Assembly (NCBI GenBank): GCA_947579605.1
Contig: OX388328.1
Location: 10,085,684-10,149,683, forward strand
DNA from: Athripsodes cinereus
Taxonomy: Eukaryota > Arthropoda > Insecta > Trichoptera > Leptoceridae
Length of the DNA: 64,000 bases
Direction: 5' to 3'
Position numbers and translations under genes: made by a program
The notes under the pieces: generated by a model
Seen by the model: only the letters and a program-made list of their open reading frames with translations
Told to the model about the DNA's origin: nothing
Databases searched by the model: none
Part shown: positions 21,004 to 30,780 of the stretch, in pieces
How positions within the stretch are numbered: the first letter of the stretch is position 1
Layout of the letters: every line of letters begins with the position of its first letter

Positions 21004-21329
21004 ATGCTTATTGTTTTATACGTGTGGTTTTATGAACACCAGCATTTTACAGAACATTATTGCATGCTCTCAAACATTTTTAAATGTAAAGGCAAGTAGA
21101 AATCGAACTTTGTACCTGTCACGAAGAAGTTTGAAACATTTTCATCAGTATATTATGTAACTCTACATATTTATAAGTAGGTATTTAAAAAAAATCGAGA
21201 TTATTATTTCGTTTTACGGAAATGCACCCGTAATCGAGTGAATTATGCAAAATCGAGATTCAAATGTATGAATTTTATGTGTTTATTCCTTACTGAACAT
21301 TGATTACAAGCAAATTTGTTCATTGATTA

Positions 21330-21493
21330 CAAGATGTTGGAACAAGCTGCCTCTGTGTCTGCGAGAGGAGGTGAATGGAGAGAGTTTTAAAATAGGGTTG
21401 AAGACACACCTTTTTGCTGGGAGTTTTGGGTGATAGATACGATTTACAGCGCCCTTGAGGTCATGTTATGAGTAAACGGCGCTTACAAATTGT

Positions 21494-21495
<2 letters not shown>
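21330..21495 (+). pseudogene. L-F CR1-like LINE 3' fragment
   Basis: Translation gives WNKLPLCLREEVNGESFK, IGLKTHLFAGSFG, the last-domain pattern of CR1-superfamily ORF2. The 3' UTR AGCGCCCTTGAGGTCATGTT, AACGGCGCTTACAAATTGTC runs into an (AT)n tail. A related fragment is at 38515-38600. Confidence 0.75.

Positions 21496-21528
<33 letters not shown>
21496..21528. repeat. (AT)n microsatellite
   Basis: About 16 AT units follow the L-F 3' end and may be its expanded tail. A second AT run is at about 21818-21831. Confidence 0.9.
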
Positions 21529-21530
<2 letters not shown>

Positions 21531-21534
21531 GTGA

Positions 21535-21793
21535 AGGTTTTACTCCATTTCACTGCGTACAGACGGGCAGAGACTTGGCTCTTGCCTTTGCATGTGGGAC
21601 GAGACACGGCCCGTCACCGGAACATGCAGATTGGATTTGCAAAATAGGTGTTGTGTTTCTGCATTGTGTATACATGTGCTTCTTCAGGACCATCTCGCAG
21701 AATGGCCGACACAACATTAAATCCAGTATCTCCTGCGTAAAATCAAGTGATCTTTCATCAATGGAATGCATGTTGCACATGCATTTCCGATGA
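21535..21793 (-). other. Unclassified GC-richer segment with open minus frame
   Basis: The segment between two AT microsatellites is clearly less AT-rich than its surroundings. The minus strand has a 76-codon ORF (21550-21780) with MHSIDERSLDFTQEIL and several cysteines (CRPFCEMV, TQCRN, SACSGDGPC). The plus strand is also open for 72 codons. I do not recognise the product. It could be a retroelement piece or a captured gene fragment. Confidence 0.35.
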
Positions 21794-21828
21794 AAATTTG
21801 ATCACACAGTCATTCATATATATATATA

Positions 21829-21982
21829 TATGTGTAGATTGTCTTTGCGGACACATCGCGTGTTTTTGTTTGGTGGTGAGCTTTCGAATGCGCACGGGCA
21901 TCCATTGTCAAACCGACACGCATTCGAAAGCTCACCACCAAACAAAAAACGCGATGTGTCCGCAAAGACAATCTACACATAC
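21829..21982. mobile_element. Long hairpin, ~64-bp arms
   Basis: The arms at 21829-21892 and 21919-21982 are inverted copies with one indel (ATGTGTAGATTGTCTTTGCG, GACACATCGCG, GTTTGGTGGTGAGCTTTCGA). The loop is 26 bp. The near identity suggests a young foldback element or inverted duplication. Confidence 0.9.
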
Positions 21983-22032
21983 ATACCTCGTCGCGAAAAA
22001 CTTATCAACAACAACAAAAATACATTTAAATC

Positions 22033-22098
22033 AAATACTATCATACACTCAATATACAGAGGGCGAGTTTATCGCAGAGGCGCGATTTCTTCCTTAGA
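22033..22098 (-). mobile_element. L-G 3' end fragment
   Basis: CAATATACAGAGGGCGAGTT and TATCGCAGAGGCGCGATTTC are the inverted L-G terminus. Confidence 0.7.
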
Positions 22099-22104
22099 TA
22101 AATT

Positions 22105-22272
22105 AAGTAGCCAGGAGGTAGAGCCTTGGTCTTTTGCACAAGAAGTGTGCGGTTCGATTCCAGGAACTGGCAAACTCCCCTTTCATGACACAAGCTTTTA
22201 GCTTACTTTGAAAGGTGTACATATAAGGTTGCATTGGGGTTTTGAATAAAAACCCAGTTATGTCTTTTATTT
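22105..22272 (+). repeat. S3 SINE, full length, tRNA-like head
   Basis: The head has a pol III A box TAGCCAGGAGG (22108-22118) and a B box GGTTCGATTCC (22151-22161) spaced as in a tRNA gene. The body follows (CCTTTCATGACACAAGCTTT, TAGCTTACTTTGAAAGGTGT, AAAACCCAGTTATGTCTTTT) and ends AT-rich. This is a classical tRNA-derived SINE; the cloverleaf is degraded, so it is not a tRNA gene. Confidence 0.9.
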
Positions 22273-22274
22273 TT

Positions 22275-22385
22275 TAAAAGGAAAGGCCTTCCACTCTTTT
22301 CTACAAGTTTTCGAGTGTCCTTTAAAAGACACTTAGTATTCGCAAGTATCACATTTAAAGACATTTAGCATCTTGAGCTCAGTCA
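22275..22385 (+). repeat. S1 SINE, head fragment
   Basis: CTTCCACTCTTTTCTACAAG, TTTTCGAGTGTCCTTTAAAA and GACATTTAGCATCTTGAGCT match the S1 head in order. Confidence 0.65.
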
Positions 22386-22910
22386 AACTTCTGTAACGTA
22401 CACATAATATTTATTTATTTGCATTTTTAAGAGTCATATTACAAATAATGTTGAACAAACGTGACATTCTCTACCTTATACTACCAAATGTGTTTAGGTA
22501 TATGACTGCTCGAAATCTTAGTTCACATCGTCTGATAAGCAAGCGCCGTTTAACTAAACTAGTCCACCCCAGACATACGAGTAGATACAAAAAAAAGCAA
22601 CCAATAATTTTATCCTAATAATTATACCCCCTGTCAAATATGACAATCGTTATGATTTTTGTTCCATTCTTTTGTTTACCTGTCATTCTATCACTGATTT
22701 GTGTAGTATTTTACCTGTGTCGATGACGAGTTTCGATATTTTTTCATATCAGATGTTTGTTCCATCTTCGTGTTAACGTTTTTTTTATCTACATCTTTTA
22801 CCTACATTACCTACAACAGATTGTTATCTATCTATTGGATTGTTTGTTTGTTAGAAACAGGATGTTATGTTAAATATTCGCGGTTTATCTCAGTTTTGAT
22901 AGATACATAT

Positions 22911-23293
22911 CGTCCCTCTTCTGACTAACTGTCGTATCTGACATTTTTGGCGAAATCGAGTTATGATCACCAATGCATAGTTATATGTGTCCTGCATGTT
23001 CTCACTGAAGATCACACCTGTAACTGTTACCGTTATCCTGGCACAGCCTTCCGATTTGTTGTCATATTTACGAATTATTCTAAATAAAATGTGTTGTATC
23101 TACTAATTTCTCTAAATTTCATCACAAAAATGTTTCTGAAATATATAAGAATAGGTACAAATAAAATAATGTAATATATGTACACTGTATCATATAATTA
23201 GGAGAGACGAAAATATGCACAACAAAACACAAAAAACGTTCTCCTGAACAATTTACATTTAGGCAGATATGACAGTTAGTCAGAAGAGGGACG
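22911..23293. mobile_element. MITE M2, uninterrupted copy
   Basis: The 383-bp element has about 30-bp terminal inverted repeats (CGTCCCTCTTCTGACTAACT / AGTTAGTCAGAAGAGGGACG). The interior is the same as 672-1129 minus the L-A insert. The flanks both read ATAT, which could be a target duplication or part of the ends. Confidence 0.9.
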
Positions 23294-23654
23294 ATATATT
23301 TGTTTTATTTATGGATTTGTTTGAATAAATATCTACAGTCAAACCAGAATAGAAAACGAAATCATAATATTTTGAAACATCCTCGGTGTGCTACAACTTT
23401 TATAATGCATTTATTCATTGATTTTTTTTTTATTTTTTTTTATTTTTATTTACTGTAAAAAGTACAAAACAGACAACATAAACTATAAACATGGTTTACA
23501 AAAATAAAAATAAGTCGTTCATAACTCAGCTGTCATCCACAAACATGTACCACAGTTAAGTCAATTATTTAAGTATCGCACATTCCGCTCATTCATCTGT
23601 TCTCACTAGCATATTACAAAAGCAGCCATCGCTAACACACAAAAACATAGTTTG

Positions 23655-23795
23655 AAACATAATATTATATTTATTTATTTTATTCTTCACTGTACATTGT
23701 TTTCAATAATACAAATCAACATAGAAAATATCATTTATACAATTCAATGTACAGAGGGCGAGTTTATCGCTAAAATGCGATGTCTTCCAACTAAC
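23655..23795 (-). mobile_element. L-G 3' end
   Basis: Inverted L-G: TTTATTTTATTCTTCACTGT, TGTACAGAGGGCGAGTTTAT and CGCTAAAATGCGATGTCTTC. Confidence 0.75.
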
Positions 23796-24399
23796 CCGGT
23801 ACAAATAGTACAAATAAAAACTATTTATAAAAGATAGAAAAGAAGAAAAACCCTAGACCTAGGATTCGAAGTGTAATATATTTTTCAAACAAAACTTCGA
23901 AGTTCTTATTTTGTAATAATAATGTGTATAAAATGTTTATTTGTGTGTTCGCTTGTTTCGTTCCCTTTTTAATACAACACCAATTATCGCATTGAGAAGT
24001 GTTTCAGGCGAAGATGTGCATTAATTACTCCGAGTATCAAATAATACCTACTGTTGCGCAAATAAATGAAGTAAATACGAGAACCTTTATATCTCGAGAA
24101 ATTGAAAAATCCAATTTAATGTTACATGACAAAACTTAGATTGCTTTAGAAATTTCGTAAAAAAATATTATATGTATATAATATTTTAAGCTTTTGCTGT
24201 CTTCCAGAATCACGAAATAAACTGTGTTCAAAATTTTCGAACACATTAAACAAATACTTATAAACTATAAACAAATTACAATAATAGGTAAGTTATACGA
24301 TGAAATCAATGATTGATTAGGTACAATAATTATTATATTGAATCTTTATTTTATTATAATTATGTGAATTTGTATTGTGTATATTTCTGTAATCTGTCT

Positions 24400-24470
24400 A
24401 ATGTTTCAACATGTAAAAGGCTCACGCCGTATATTTATAACATAATAAATAAATTTTATTTGTATGTTGG
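24400..24470 (+). mobile_element. L-N retroelement 3' end
   Basis: AACATGTAAAAGGCTCACGC followed by CGT and an (AATA)n-rich tail matches 29265-29312 and the inverted copy at 63850-64000. Confidence 0.6.
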
Positions 24471-24641
24471 CCATTTATTTAAAAAAATAATAAAAAAATG
24501 TTGACTTGTTGCTTCGTAAAGTTTTAAATAAACACATACAAAAAAAAGTTAGTACATGAAAATAATTAATGAAACTTCATAATTCCAAGTAAAAGCGATT
24601 AGAATATCTGTTGATCGACTTTTATACATCATATTTAAACT

Positions 24642-24893
24642 CCGTGGAGCACCCGGTAAAGAATTGGTCTCCCTCTCTTCTCCGTAAGTTTTCAAGTGTC
24701 CTGTAAAAGGCAGGTGTTCGATAAAATTGGGGATTTTACATCTTAAATTCAACGATGAGGTTTGCCACCCGTCCTGAATGTCTTGATTGTATATTGGCAC
24801 GGAGAGGACAGCTTTCATGTTTATTACATGTAGCTGGTCTGCTGGATACCCCACTTGTGTGATATGCCGTGATGTTATAGTATAGTGTAGTAG
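24642..24893 (+). repeat. S1 SINE, full length
   Basis: All S1 blocks are present from CTCCGTGGAGCACCCGGTAA to GATATGCCGTGATGTTATAG and a (TATAG/TAG) tail. The tail mixes the S1-type TAG unit with the L-A-type TATAG unit. The GGTGTTCGATAAAATTGGG stretch is the only B-box-like word and is weak. Confidence 0.9.
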
Positions 24894-24899
24894 TATATT

Positions 24900-25319
24900 T
24901 AAAAATGATCGAAAACTCGATAAGTCGAAACTTCGATAAATTTCTTTTCTCCAGTTACTTCAAAATTATTTTTATCGAGACTCGAGAGACCAAGTATGAT
25001 ACATAGTATTGTATATATAGCCACATTTAATTACTGTTGCAAGTAATAGCACTCCTGGAAGTGTAGGTAGAGAGTGAGTGAGTGAGTGGGAGAGGAGAGG
25101 GAATATGAGAGAAGAGACGAGAAGCACTTTATGTTACTTTGCGATAGTATTAATGTGTAATTCTGTAATAATTATTATTATACAAGAGTAACAGCGAGTG
25201 ATGAAATGCTTGTATGTTCTCTCAAATCAGAGATCCTCAAATTATTTATTTTATTTTTATTAATAATTGTACGGTATCAATCATTACGTTTTTTATCTTC
25301 TTTATGTGTTTTATTTGCC
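24900..25319. other. No recognised feature
   Basis: AT-rich with a short GAGT/GAGAGG-rich purine tract near 25070-25115. Confidence 0.4.
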
Positions 25320-25500
25320 TTGAGAGAAACCTTGTCTGTCTTGGGCACACGAAACAGCTCCTCCAGACCTCTCGTCCAGGTCCACTCTCGAATGTTACAA
25401 AGACAGGAAAACCGCTTTCTTCCAACCTCTCTGTCCCTCAATCTTCCATTCTATGACCAGTTGTAGGATGGTATATTTTTCACCTCGTGTGACCAAAATA
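25320..25500 (-). pseudogene. RTE-type LINE fragment (L-M like)
   Basis: Minus-strand translation gives YTILQLVIEWKIEGQRG followed by stops and frame changes. This resembles the KIEGKRGRGR-type basic linker in the C-terminal tail of some RTE polyproteins. It is short and diverged. Confidence 0.5.
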
Positions 25501-26113
25501 CGAAGTTTTGCAGAGCTTGATTGTTGTGAAAAGTTCTCTCTGTGCATTTGCTCTACGCATTACACAATGCCACAAATTAACAATTATGTGCTATGGTATA
25601 GAAACTTGACAAACCCATTTGTTGTAAAACTAATTATATTTTAACTGATTTCGATGATTAACTTTGAAGCACAAAAGACACATATCCACATTTGACAATT
25701 TCAAGAAAGCAGATTTTCAACGCTTAAAATTCTCAAGTAATTAACTTATTTTTAATTATTTCAGAAGATCTCCTTGATGGACATATTGTGCTTTTTAAGA
25801 ATTGAGAAAGTCGATGTAAATGCATTCTCAAATATCTTATGTGACATCTTACATCTGTGCACGAAACAATATTAATTTATGGACGTGTGACATTTGGTTT
25901 TTATTCAATATTTCGATAAAGTATTATTGGTAATTATGTTCCTAAATACTTTTGATTTTTATTCGTAAATATATTTTTTTAATACTCAGACAAGAGCGCA
26001 GGTAGGTACTCGGGATTTTTGCTACGGAAGTCTGTTGTCTACATAATCTAATGGGGTGTTCACATTTGGCGAATGTCGCCAGGCGAATTTCAAAATATTT
26101 TCAAAATTTCAAA
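25501..26113. other. No recognised feature
   Basis: AT-rich sequence without recognised genes or repeats. Confidence 0.4.
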
Positions 26114-26363
26114 ATCCCGTGGAGCACCCGGTAAAGAATTGGTCTCCCACTCTTCTGCATAAGTTTTCGAGTGTCCTGTAAAAGGCAGGTGTTCGAAAAA
26201 ATTAAGACATTATACATCTTAAATTCAGCGATGTGGTTTGCCACCCATCCTGAATGTCTTGATTTTATATTGGCACGAAGAGGACAGTTTGCATGTTTCT
26301 TACATGCAGCTGATCTGCTGGCTACCCCACTTGTGGGATATGCCGTGATGGTATAGTATAGTA
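26114..26363 (+). repeat. S1 SINE, full length
   Basis: The most complete copy: CCCGTGGAGCACCCGGTAAA, TTTCGAGTGTCCTGTAAAAG, GCAGGTGTTCGAAAAAATTA, GCCACCCATCCTGAATGTCT, GGCACGAAGAGGACAG, TTCTTACATGCAGCTGATCT and CTACCCCACTTGTGGGATAT. It ends GCCGTGATGGTATAG plus TATAG units. It is about 250 bp with no ORF and is useful as the family reference. Confidence 0.95.
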
Positions 26364-26424
26364 ATTATGTTCTCGGGACATAGAAGACGTTGCAACTGAT
26401 CTTGTAAAATGCCCGCATTCAATT

Positions 26425-26615
26425 GTATGACTAGCCGTTTTGTTAAATCAAAATGATACGGCAAACTTTAACATTCTTGCTTATCAAAGCTAGCCCGATT
26501 ATTGAATTTTAGTTTCTTTATTTGGCCCTGTGGCTCTAGGATTGATAAACGTTATGTTAAGCCATCAGTTAGCTATTCAGTTGAATTTCGGCGTTTTATT
26601 AACTGCATAATCATT
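26425..26615. repeat. Family Y repeat, copy 1
   Basis: CAAAGCTAGCCCGATTATTG, TTTAGTTTCTTTATTTGGC, AGGATTGATAAACGTT and AGTTAGCTATTCAGTTGAAT recur in the same orientation at 28225-28400 with about 15% divergence. Function is unknown. Confidence 0.7.
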
Positions 26616-27124
26616 TTACCTAAATAGTTGACACGTACCTATGTGTCTTTTGTGTCAAAATAATTTGTACAGTTTGACATGCTCTGCACATTAATTATAT
26701 CATTGTACATATATAGGGTATAATATAATAGGTACACTTTATTATGTTTTAAGGCTTTCAATGCAATTTTTATTACTCGAGTATAAAATATAAATGTAAA
26801 ATGTCTCGGTATGTATGGTATGAAGTACGTAATACATACATACTTATTAAATAAAAACATTAAACTTCATGATACGTATCGAAGCATTGCAAGATGTTCC
26901 CTTGCAATGCCTTTCGTGAACACTGTCAGGCTAATAGTTTCTAAGTTATTACCTCTAAATGGATCGATTCATATCTAATGTAGACGAATTGGACAAAGCA
27001 GCAAAGCACATCTCGCGTGCTTCCGGGGCACTACCGAATAAGGCGACGTTGTCTTTTCTAAGCCTTATATGAAAGGCAAGGAAAAATCATTAAGGTCTGC
27101 TAACAAAGACTCTGTCAATAGACT

Positions 27125-27265
27125 TGTGGGGTCTGACCGTGCCTTCTGTGTAGCTGGTCCGTTGATTTAGAAACTCGGGAGAGCGTGGAGGTGTTCAAGG
27201 CAGGGTTAAAGACCCTATTGTTTAGGAGATGTTATGACTCTTGAATGGGCCTTTGCGGTGGTTTT
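27125..27265 (+). pseudogene. L-E CR1-like LINE, C-terminal fragment
   Basis: Translation across frames yields DRAFCVAGPLI, an ESVEVFKAGLKTLLFRRCYD segment, and a GLCGGFFHE-like end. The protein is the same as at 55670-55870. A short deletion removes part of the LWNKIPNDL region. Confidence 0.75.
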
Positions 27266-27298
27266 TCCACGAAACTTGAAAAAAATTGTCTAGTTATA

Positions 27299-27571
27299 GA
27301 CCATTAAAGGATGACGTCACAGAAAAATCATTGAGGGGCATCAGGCATCCCAACACAACAGACGATTACGGTGTAATATTAGGTGGAACGCCGAAAGAAT
27401 ACCTAATAATCAAAAAAACTGTCAGTGTCGATTTTGTTATTATTTTGTCGTCTGACTTTCTTTTTTTTCTCTTATGGCATAACATCCTACAAGGATGATT
27501 TGCGCAATCTGACTGTTTGCCCCTCAAGCAAAAGCAAATCCATAGACAAGACCACGTGACCTTTAATGGTC
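27299..27571. mobile_element. 273-bp MITE at a TA target
   Basis: Terminal inverted repeats GACCATTAAAGG / CCTTTAATGGTC continue with ATGACGTCAC / ACGTGAC-like sequence. TA flanks both ends (27297-27298 and 27572-27573). TA targets occur in Tc1/mariner and some Harbinger-type elements; no transposase is encoded. Confidence 0.75.
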
Positions 27572-27579
27572 TATTGTTA

Positions 27580-28220
27580 TTTTTAATTGTAAAAGTAACA
27601 TTGATAGATGAAATTATTATTTCTTATTCTTGATTCTATGTTAGTTTATTACTTATCATTGCATAGTGTCAAAAATCGTAAATTTGTGTAATTCGATGCA
27701 TGCTAGATATTCTGCACACCCAGACTCTCAAGAATGTATGAATTTAGGATCTTATCAAGCCTTGTGACTCCGCACACCCATCTTAAAGTTTTCATTTCGG
27801 TGCTAGCTTAAATTAATATTAATTGCAAAATCATCCCTTCTATTGATCATTCCTTCATTCACACATTGATTTCGATCCCTCAATGTTTCTCATTCATTAT
27901 TTCATCAGAGACATTCCAAATATCCCTCTTATTCATCCCTCTATCCCACAAATAATTGCCCAGCCACTACTAAAGTAAAGATTCAAGTATTTTATGCTGT
28001 ATGAATACAGTATATAAAGGATTGCCAAATTAATCTAATTTATTTACACCTTTTTCTTGCAGTAGTTTTAATATTTTATGTAACATTAACCTATTTCTTT
28101 CTGTAACAGATTATATTGGTAGTATCGTCATATTTTTTACTAGTGGCAACACCATAGTTTGTATTAAGTGAAGTTTGCTATAGGCGTAAGTTCAGTCCTA
28201 AGATGTTCACGTGCTATTTC
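27580..28220. other. No recognised feature
   Basis: AT-rich; the stretch 27820-27970 is TCATTC-rich but not tandemly organised. Confidence 0.35.
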
Positions 28221-28224
28221 ATTG

Positions 28225-28400
28225 AATCACAATAATATGCCAAACGTTCAACGTTCTTGCTGATCGAAGCTAGCCCGATTATTGAAATTTAGTTTCTTTA
28301 TTTGGCACTGTAGCGCTAGGATTGATAAACGTTGAGTTAAGCAATCAGTTAACTATTCAGTTGAATTTTGGCATTTAATTAACTGCCTTACTCTTCAGTT
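28225..28400. repeat. Family Y repeat, copy 2
   Basis: Direct repeat of 26425-26615 (GAAGCTAGCCCGATTATTGA, GCGCTAGGATTGATAAACGT). The two copies lie 1.8 kb apart. Confidence 0.7.
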
Positions 28401-28450
28401 AGCTGACTAATTTAACTACTCTTCGGCGACATAAATATTTCTTACATCTT

Positions 28451-28592
28451 TTAGGATGGGTGACAAACCTCATCGCTAAATTTGAGATGCAAAATTTATT
28501 TATTTTTTCAAACACTTGCCTTTTGCAAGACACTCGAAAATTTGCTGAAAAGAGTGAGACACCAATTCTTTTCTGGGTGCTCCACAGATTTC
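28451..28592 (-). repeat. S1 SINE, 5' head
   Basis: Minus-strand S1 head: TGTGGAGCACCCAGAAAAGA, ATTGGTGTCTCACTCTTTTC, TTTCGAGTGTCTTGCAAAAG. It stops within the CACCCATCCT block. Confidence 0.8.
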
Positions 28593-28599
28593 TATAAAA

Positions 28600-29260
28600 A
28601 TATAAAATATTACAAAGTATGTATTATAAAAAAATAAATGGATATATTCTAGCATATGTTTAACATAATTTATAATTGCTGTGTATTATTTATTTATACA
28701 TAATATTATCAAGTATAATCTGGGTTACCAGACTATGCATGCAAAAAACATGTTAGTATTTAAGTTATTAATAATACCAATACTACAGTATATATTCCGC
28801 AAAGGACTACTACTGTAGTAACTATTAACAGAACTATGTCTGTGAATATTCTTTAATACAGGACAACCTCGATAACTTGTATTTCAAGGGACAAATTAAA
28901 ATTAAAAAGTAGAATAATATAGATATCTTCAATTACTGTAAAATAATGAAATTTGCGAAACTTCAAGGTCAAAACTGTCATTATTTGACAGTAATTCCCG
29001 TTACTGTCGAATAGCTGATGCTTTTAAATTATTTGTACCATTTTCTTACCATCTACTTGACATCTCCTACCTTTATTACAATTTTAATTCTTGATATATT
29101 AAGTACTAAACATTTCATTGACATTCTATACTGACACTCCAGTATTTTGTGATTTGACTTAAATTATTATTGTTATGAATTGATTCCCTTTTGTGTTTTG
29201 TTGTTTGCTAATTCTTGTTTTCCAACTGTGTTGTGAATGAGAAATTTGATTTGTGTATTT
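28600..29260. other. No recognised feature
   Basis: AT-rich, with a small TGTCATTATTTGACAGTA hairpin near 28977. No gene recognised. Confidence 0.4.
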
Positions 29261-29264
29261 TGTA

Positions 29265-29312
29265 TTCTTGAACATGTAAAAGGCTCACGCCGTGGATTGT
29301 GAAATAAATAAA
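29265..29312 (+). mobile_element. L-N retroelement 3' end
   Basis: GAACATGTAAAAGGCTCACG, CCGTGGATTGTGAAATAAAT: the same terminus as at 24400-24470, with an (AAAT)n tail. Confidence 0.6.
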
Positions 29313-29454
29313 TATTTGATAGTTTCTAATCTGAATGGAAATGCTTCGGGTTGAGCAATAATTTTTCTGTTTTTTTCTTTATGCGTATAAAATAAGTATG
29401 TAGGTAAGTAACATAAGGTTGCTTTTACATCAAAAGTATATTGGACAAAAGCCT

Positions 29455-29765
29455 TAAGTGGCACAGCACCTCTATGCCTCGCTGAATTTTATCCCGTTGA
29501 CGAAACTCTTAGGCGACCACTCCACCGCTGTCAACAAACTTGTATAGAACCCAACAGGGGAATACAAAATTCCAAAATCGCAGAGAGGACTTTCAGCGTC
29601 GCGGAGCCAACTTCCTGGGACCAATTACCAGGGGATTTAAGACAAAACCGGCCTACTGCTACATTCAGGAGCAATTGAAAACATTATTACTGTTCATGAG
29701 AAGTCACGGCGCCCTTGAGATGGTCACGGATCATTAAATGACGCCATATACAAGTCCTCCATATT
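29455..29765 (+). pseudogene. L-C CR1-like LINE, C-terminal fragment
   Basis: Shifting frames give LRRPLHRCQQTCIEPN, AERTFSVAEPTSW, LPGDLRQ and TFRS. This corresponds to the ORF fragment at 59302-59562 (AERSFSVAGPTAWNRLPADL). It ends GCGCCCTTGAGATGGTCACG, ATCATTAAATGACGCCATAT and a (TTA)-rich tail. It has in-frame stops. Confidence 0.75.
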
Positions 29766-30239
29766 ATTATTATAATTAACATCGTGGAATAAAGTGACTA
29801 CTGAAACAATGAAAAAAATGTTTCTCGATTTATTGTGTTCACATGTCATTTGTATTGATAAAATATCGACTTGTTGAGATTTTTTTCAGATACCTATTGA
29901 CACTTTTTCTAGTTGTCAAAGTTGTACTGTAGTCTAGTATAATCCGCATATTACGTTTATGATAATGTAGTGTGTAAATCACCTCTAGGACATCCTCCGA
30001 GTGTGGTCCTTAAAGAATTAGTCACGCCTGTTAGTTAGTTAGCAAGCGGTTGCCTGAATGCCGTGTCTACCACATTAATAATAATAATATATTTATATAG
30101 GACACACATACATACCTAATCATATTTTTATTGGATGTGGGCACAGTTTATTTTTGCATCTTATTAAAATTTACAGAAAAGAGTGGGATACCGTTTCCAA
30201 TCTTGAGACTGGATTTCGACATATCGTAATCACATATTG

Positions 30240-30535
30240 ACAATAAAATAATATGGACAATAATATTACAACTAAATTGGAGGTGACCAGTACTGTATCG
30301 AAACCAGTGTACGTGGAGCGTACTTTTGCAATATCTGCACCTGTAGTCTGGAACAGGCTTCCACAAATGATCAGAGAAACGCAGGATATATCTCGTTTCA
30401 AGAACCAACTGAAGACTTATCTATTCAAGAAATCTCACGGAATAATCCACGCACAACCTTAGTTAGCAAAGAGAGCCCTTGAGGTGGTTTTTTTTTCACA
30501 AAACGGCGCTTTACAAATCATCCAAATAATAATAA
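30240..30535 (+). pseudogene. L-B CR1-like LINE, last domain and 3' end
   Basis: A 69-codon ORF (30253-30462) encodes ITTKLEVTSTVSKPVYVERT, FAISAPVVWNRLPQMIRETQ and FKNQLKTYLFKKS. It is nearly the same protein as the minus-strand copy at 8894-9250. The 3' UTR (CACAAAACGGCGCTTTACAA) and an (AAT)n tail follow. It is 5'-truncated just before the TTKLEV segment. Confidence 0.85.
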
Positions 30536-30544
30536 ATAATATAT

Positions 30545-30766
30545 AATAATACAGTGTATGGCGCCCTTTAATGATTCGTGACTATCTTAAACGTTCCGTC
30601 ACTTCTCCCGAACAGTAACGTGTTCAACTCATTCCTGAATATGGTGGTTGGTTGATCCTACTTCCACAGGCAATCTGTTCCAAGGCAGTTGGCGCAGTCG
30701 GCGACTCTGAAGAGGATTTTAGGGGGCGCATACTTTGAAGATCTGGAGCTCATACTTTGAAGGCGC
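30545..30766 (-). pseudogene. L-C LINE 3' end, target of the L-R insertion
   Basis: Minus-strand translation gives LGTDCLWK, FRNELNTLLFGRSDGTFK and IVTNH before a GGCGCCATA-type UTR, which is the L-C pattern. Its upstream part (30720-30780) contains three copies of CATACTTTGAAG, the third being the left target duplication of the L-R element. Confidence 0.7.
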
Positions 30767-30780
30767 ATACTTTGAAGATG

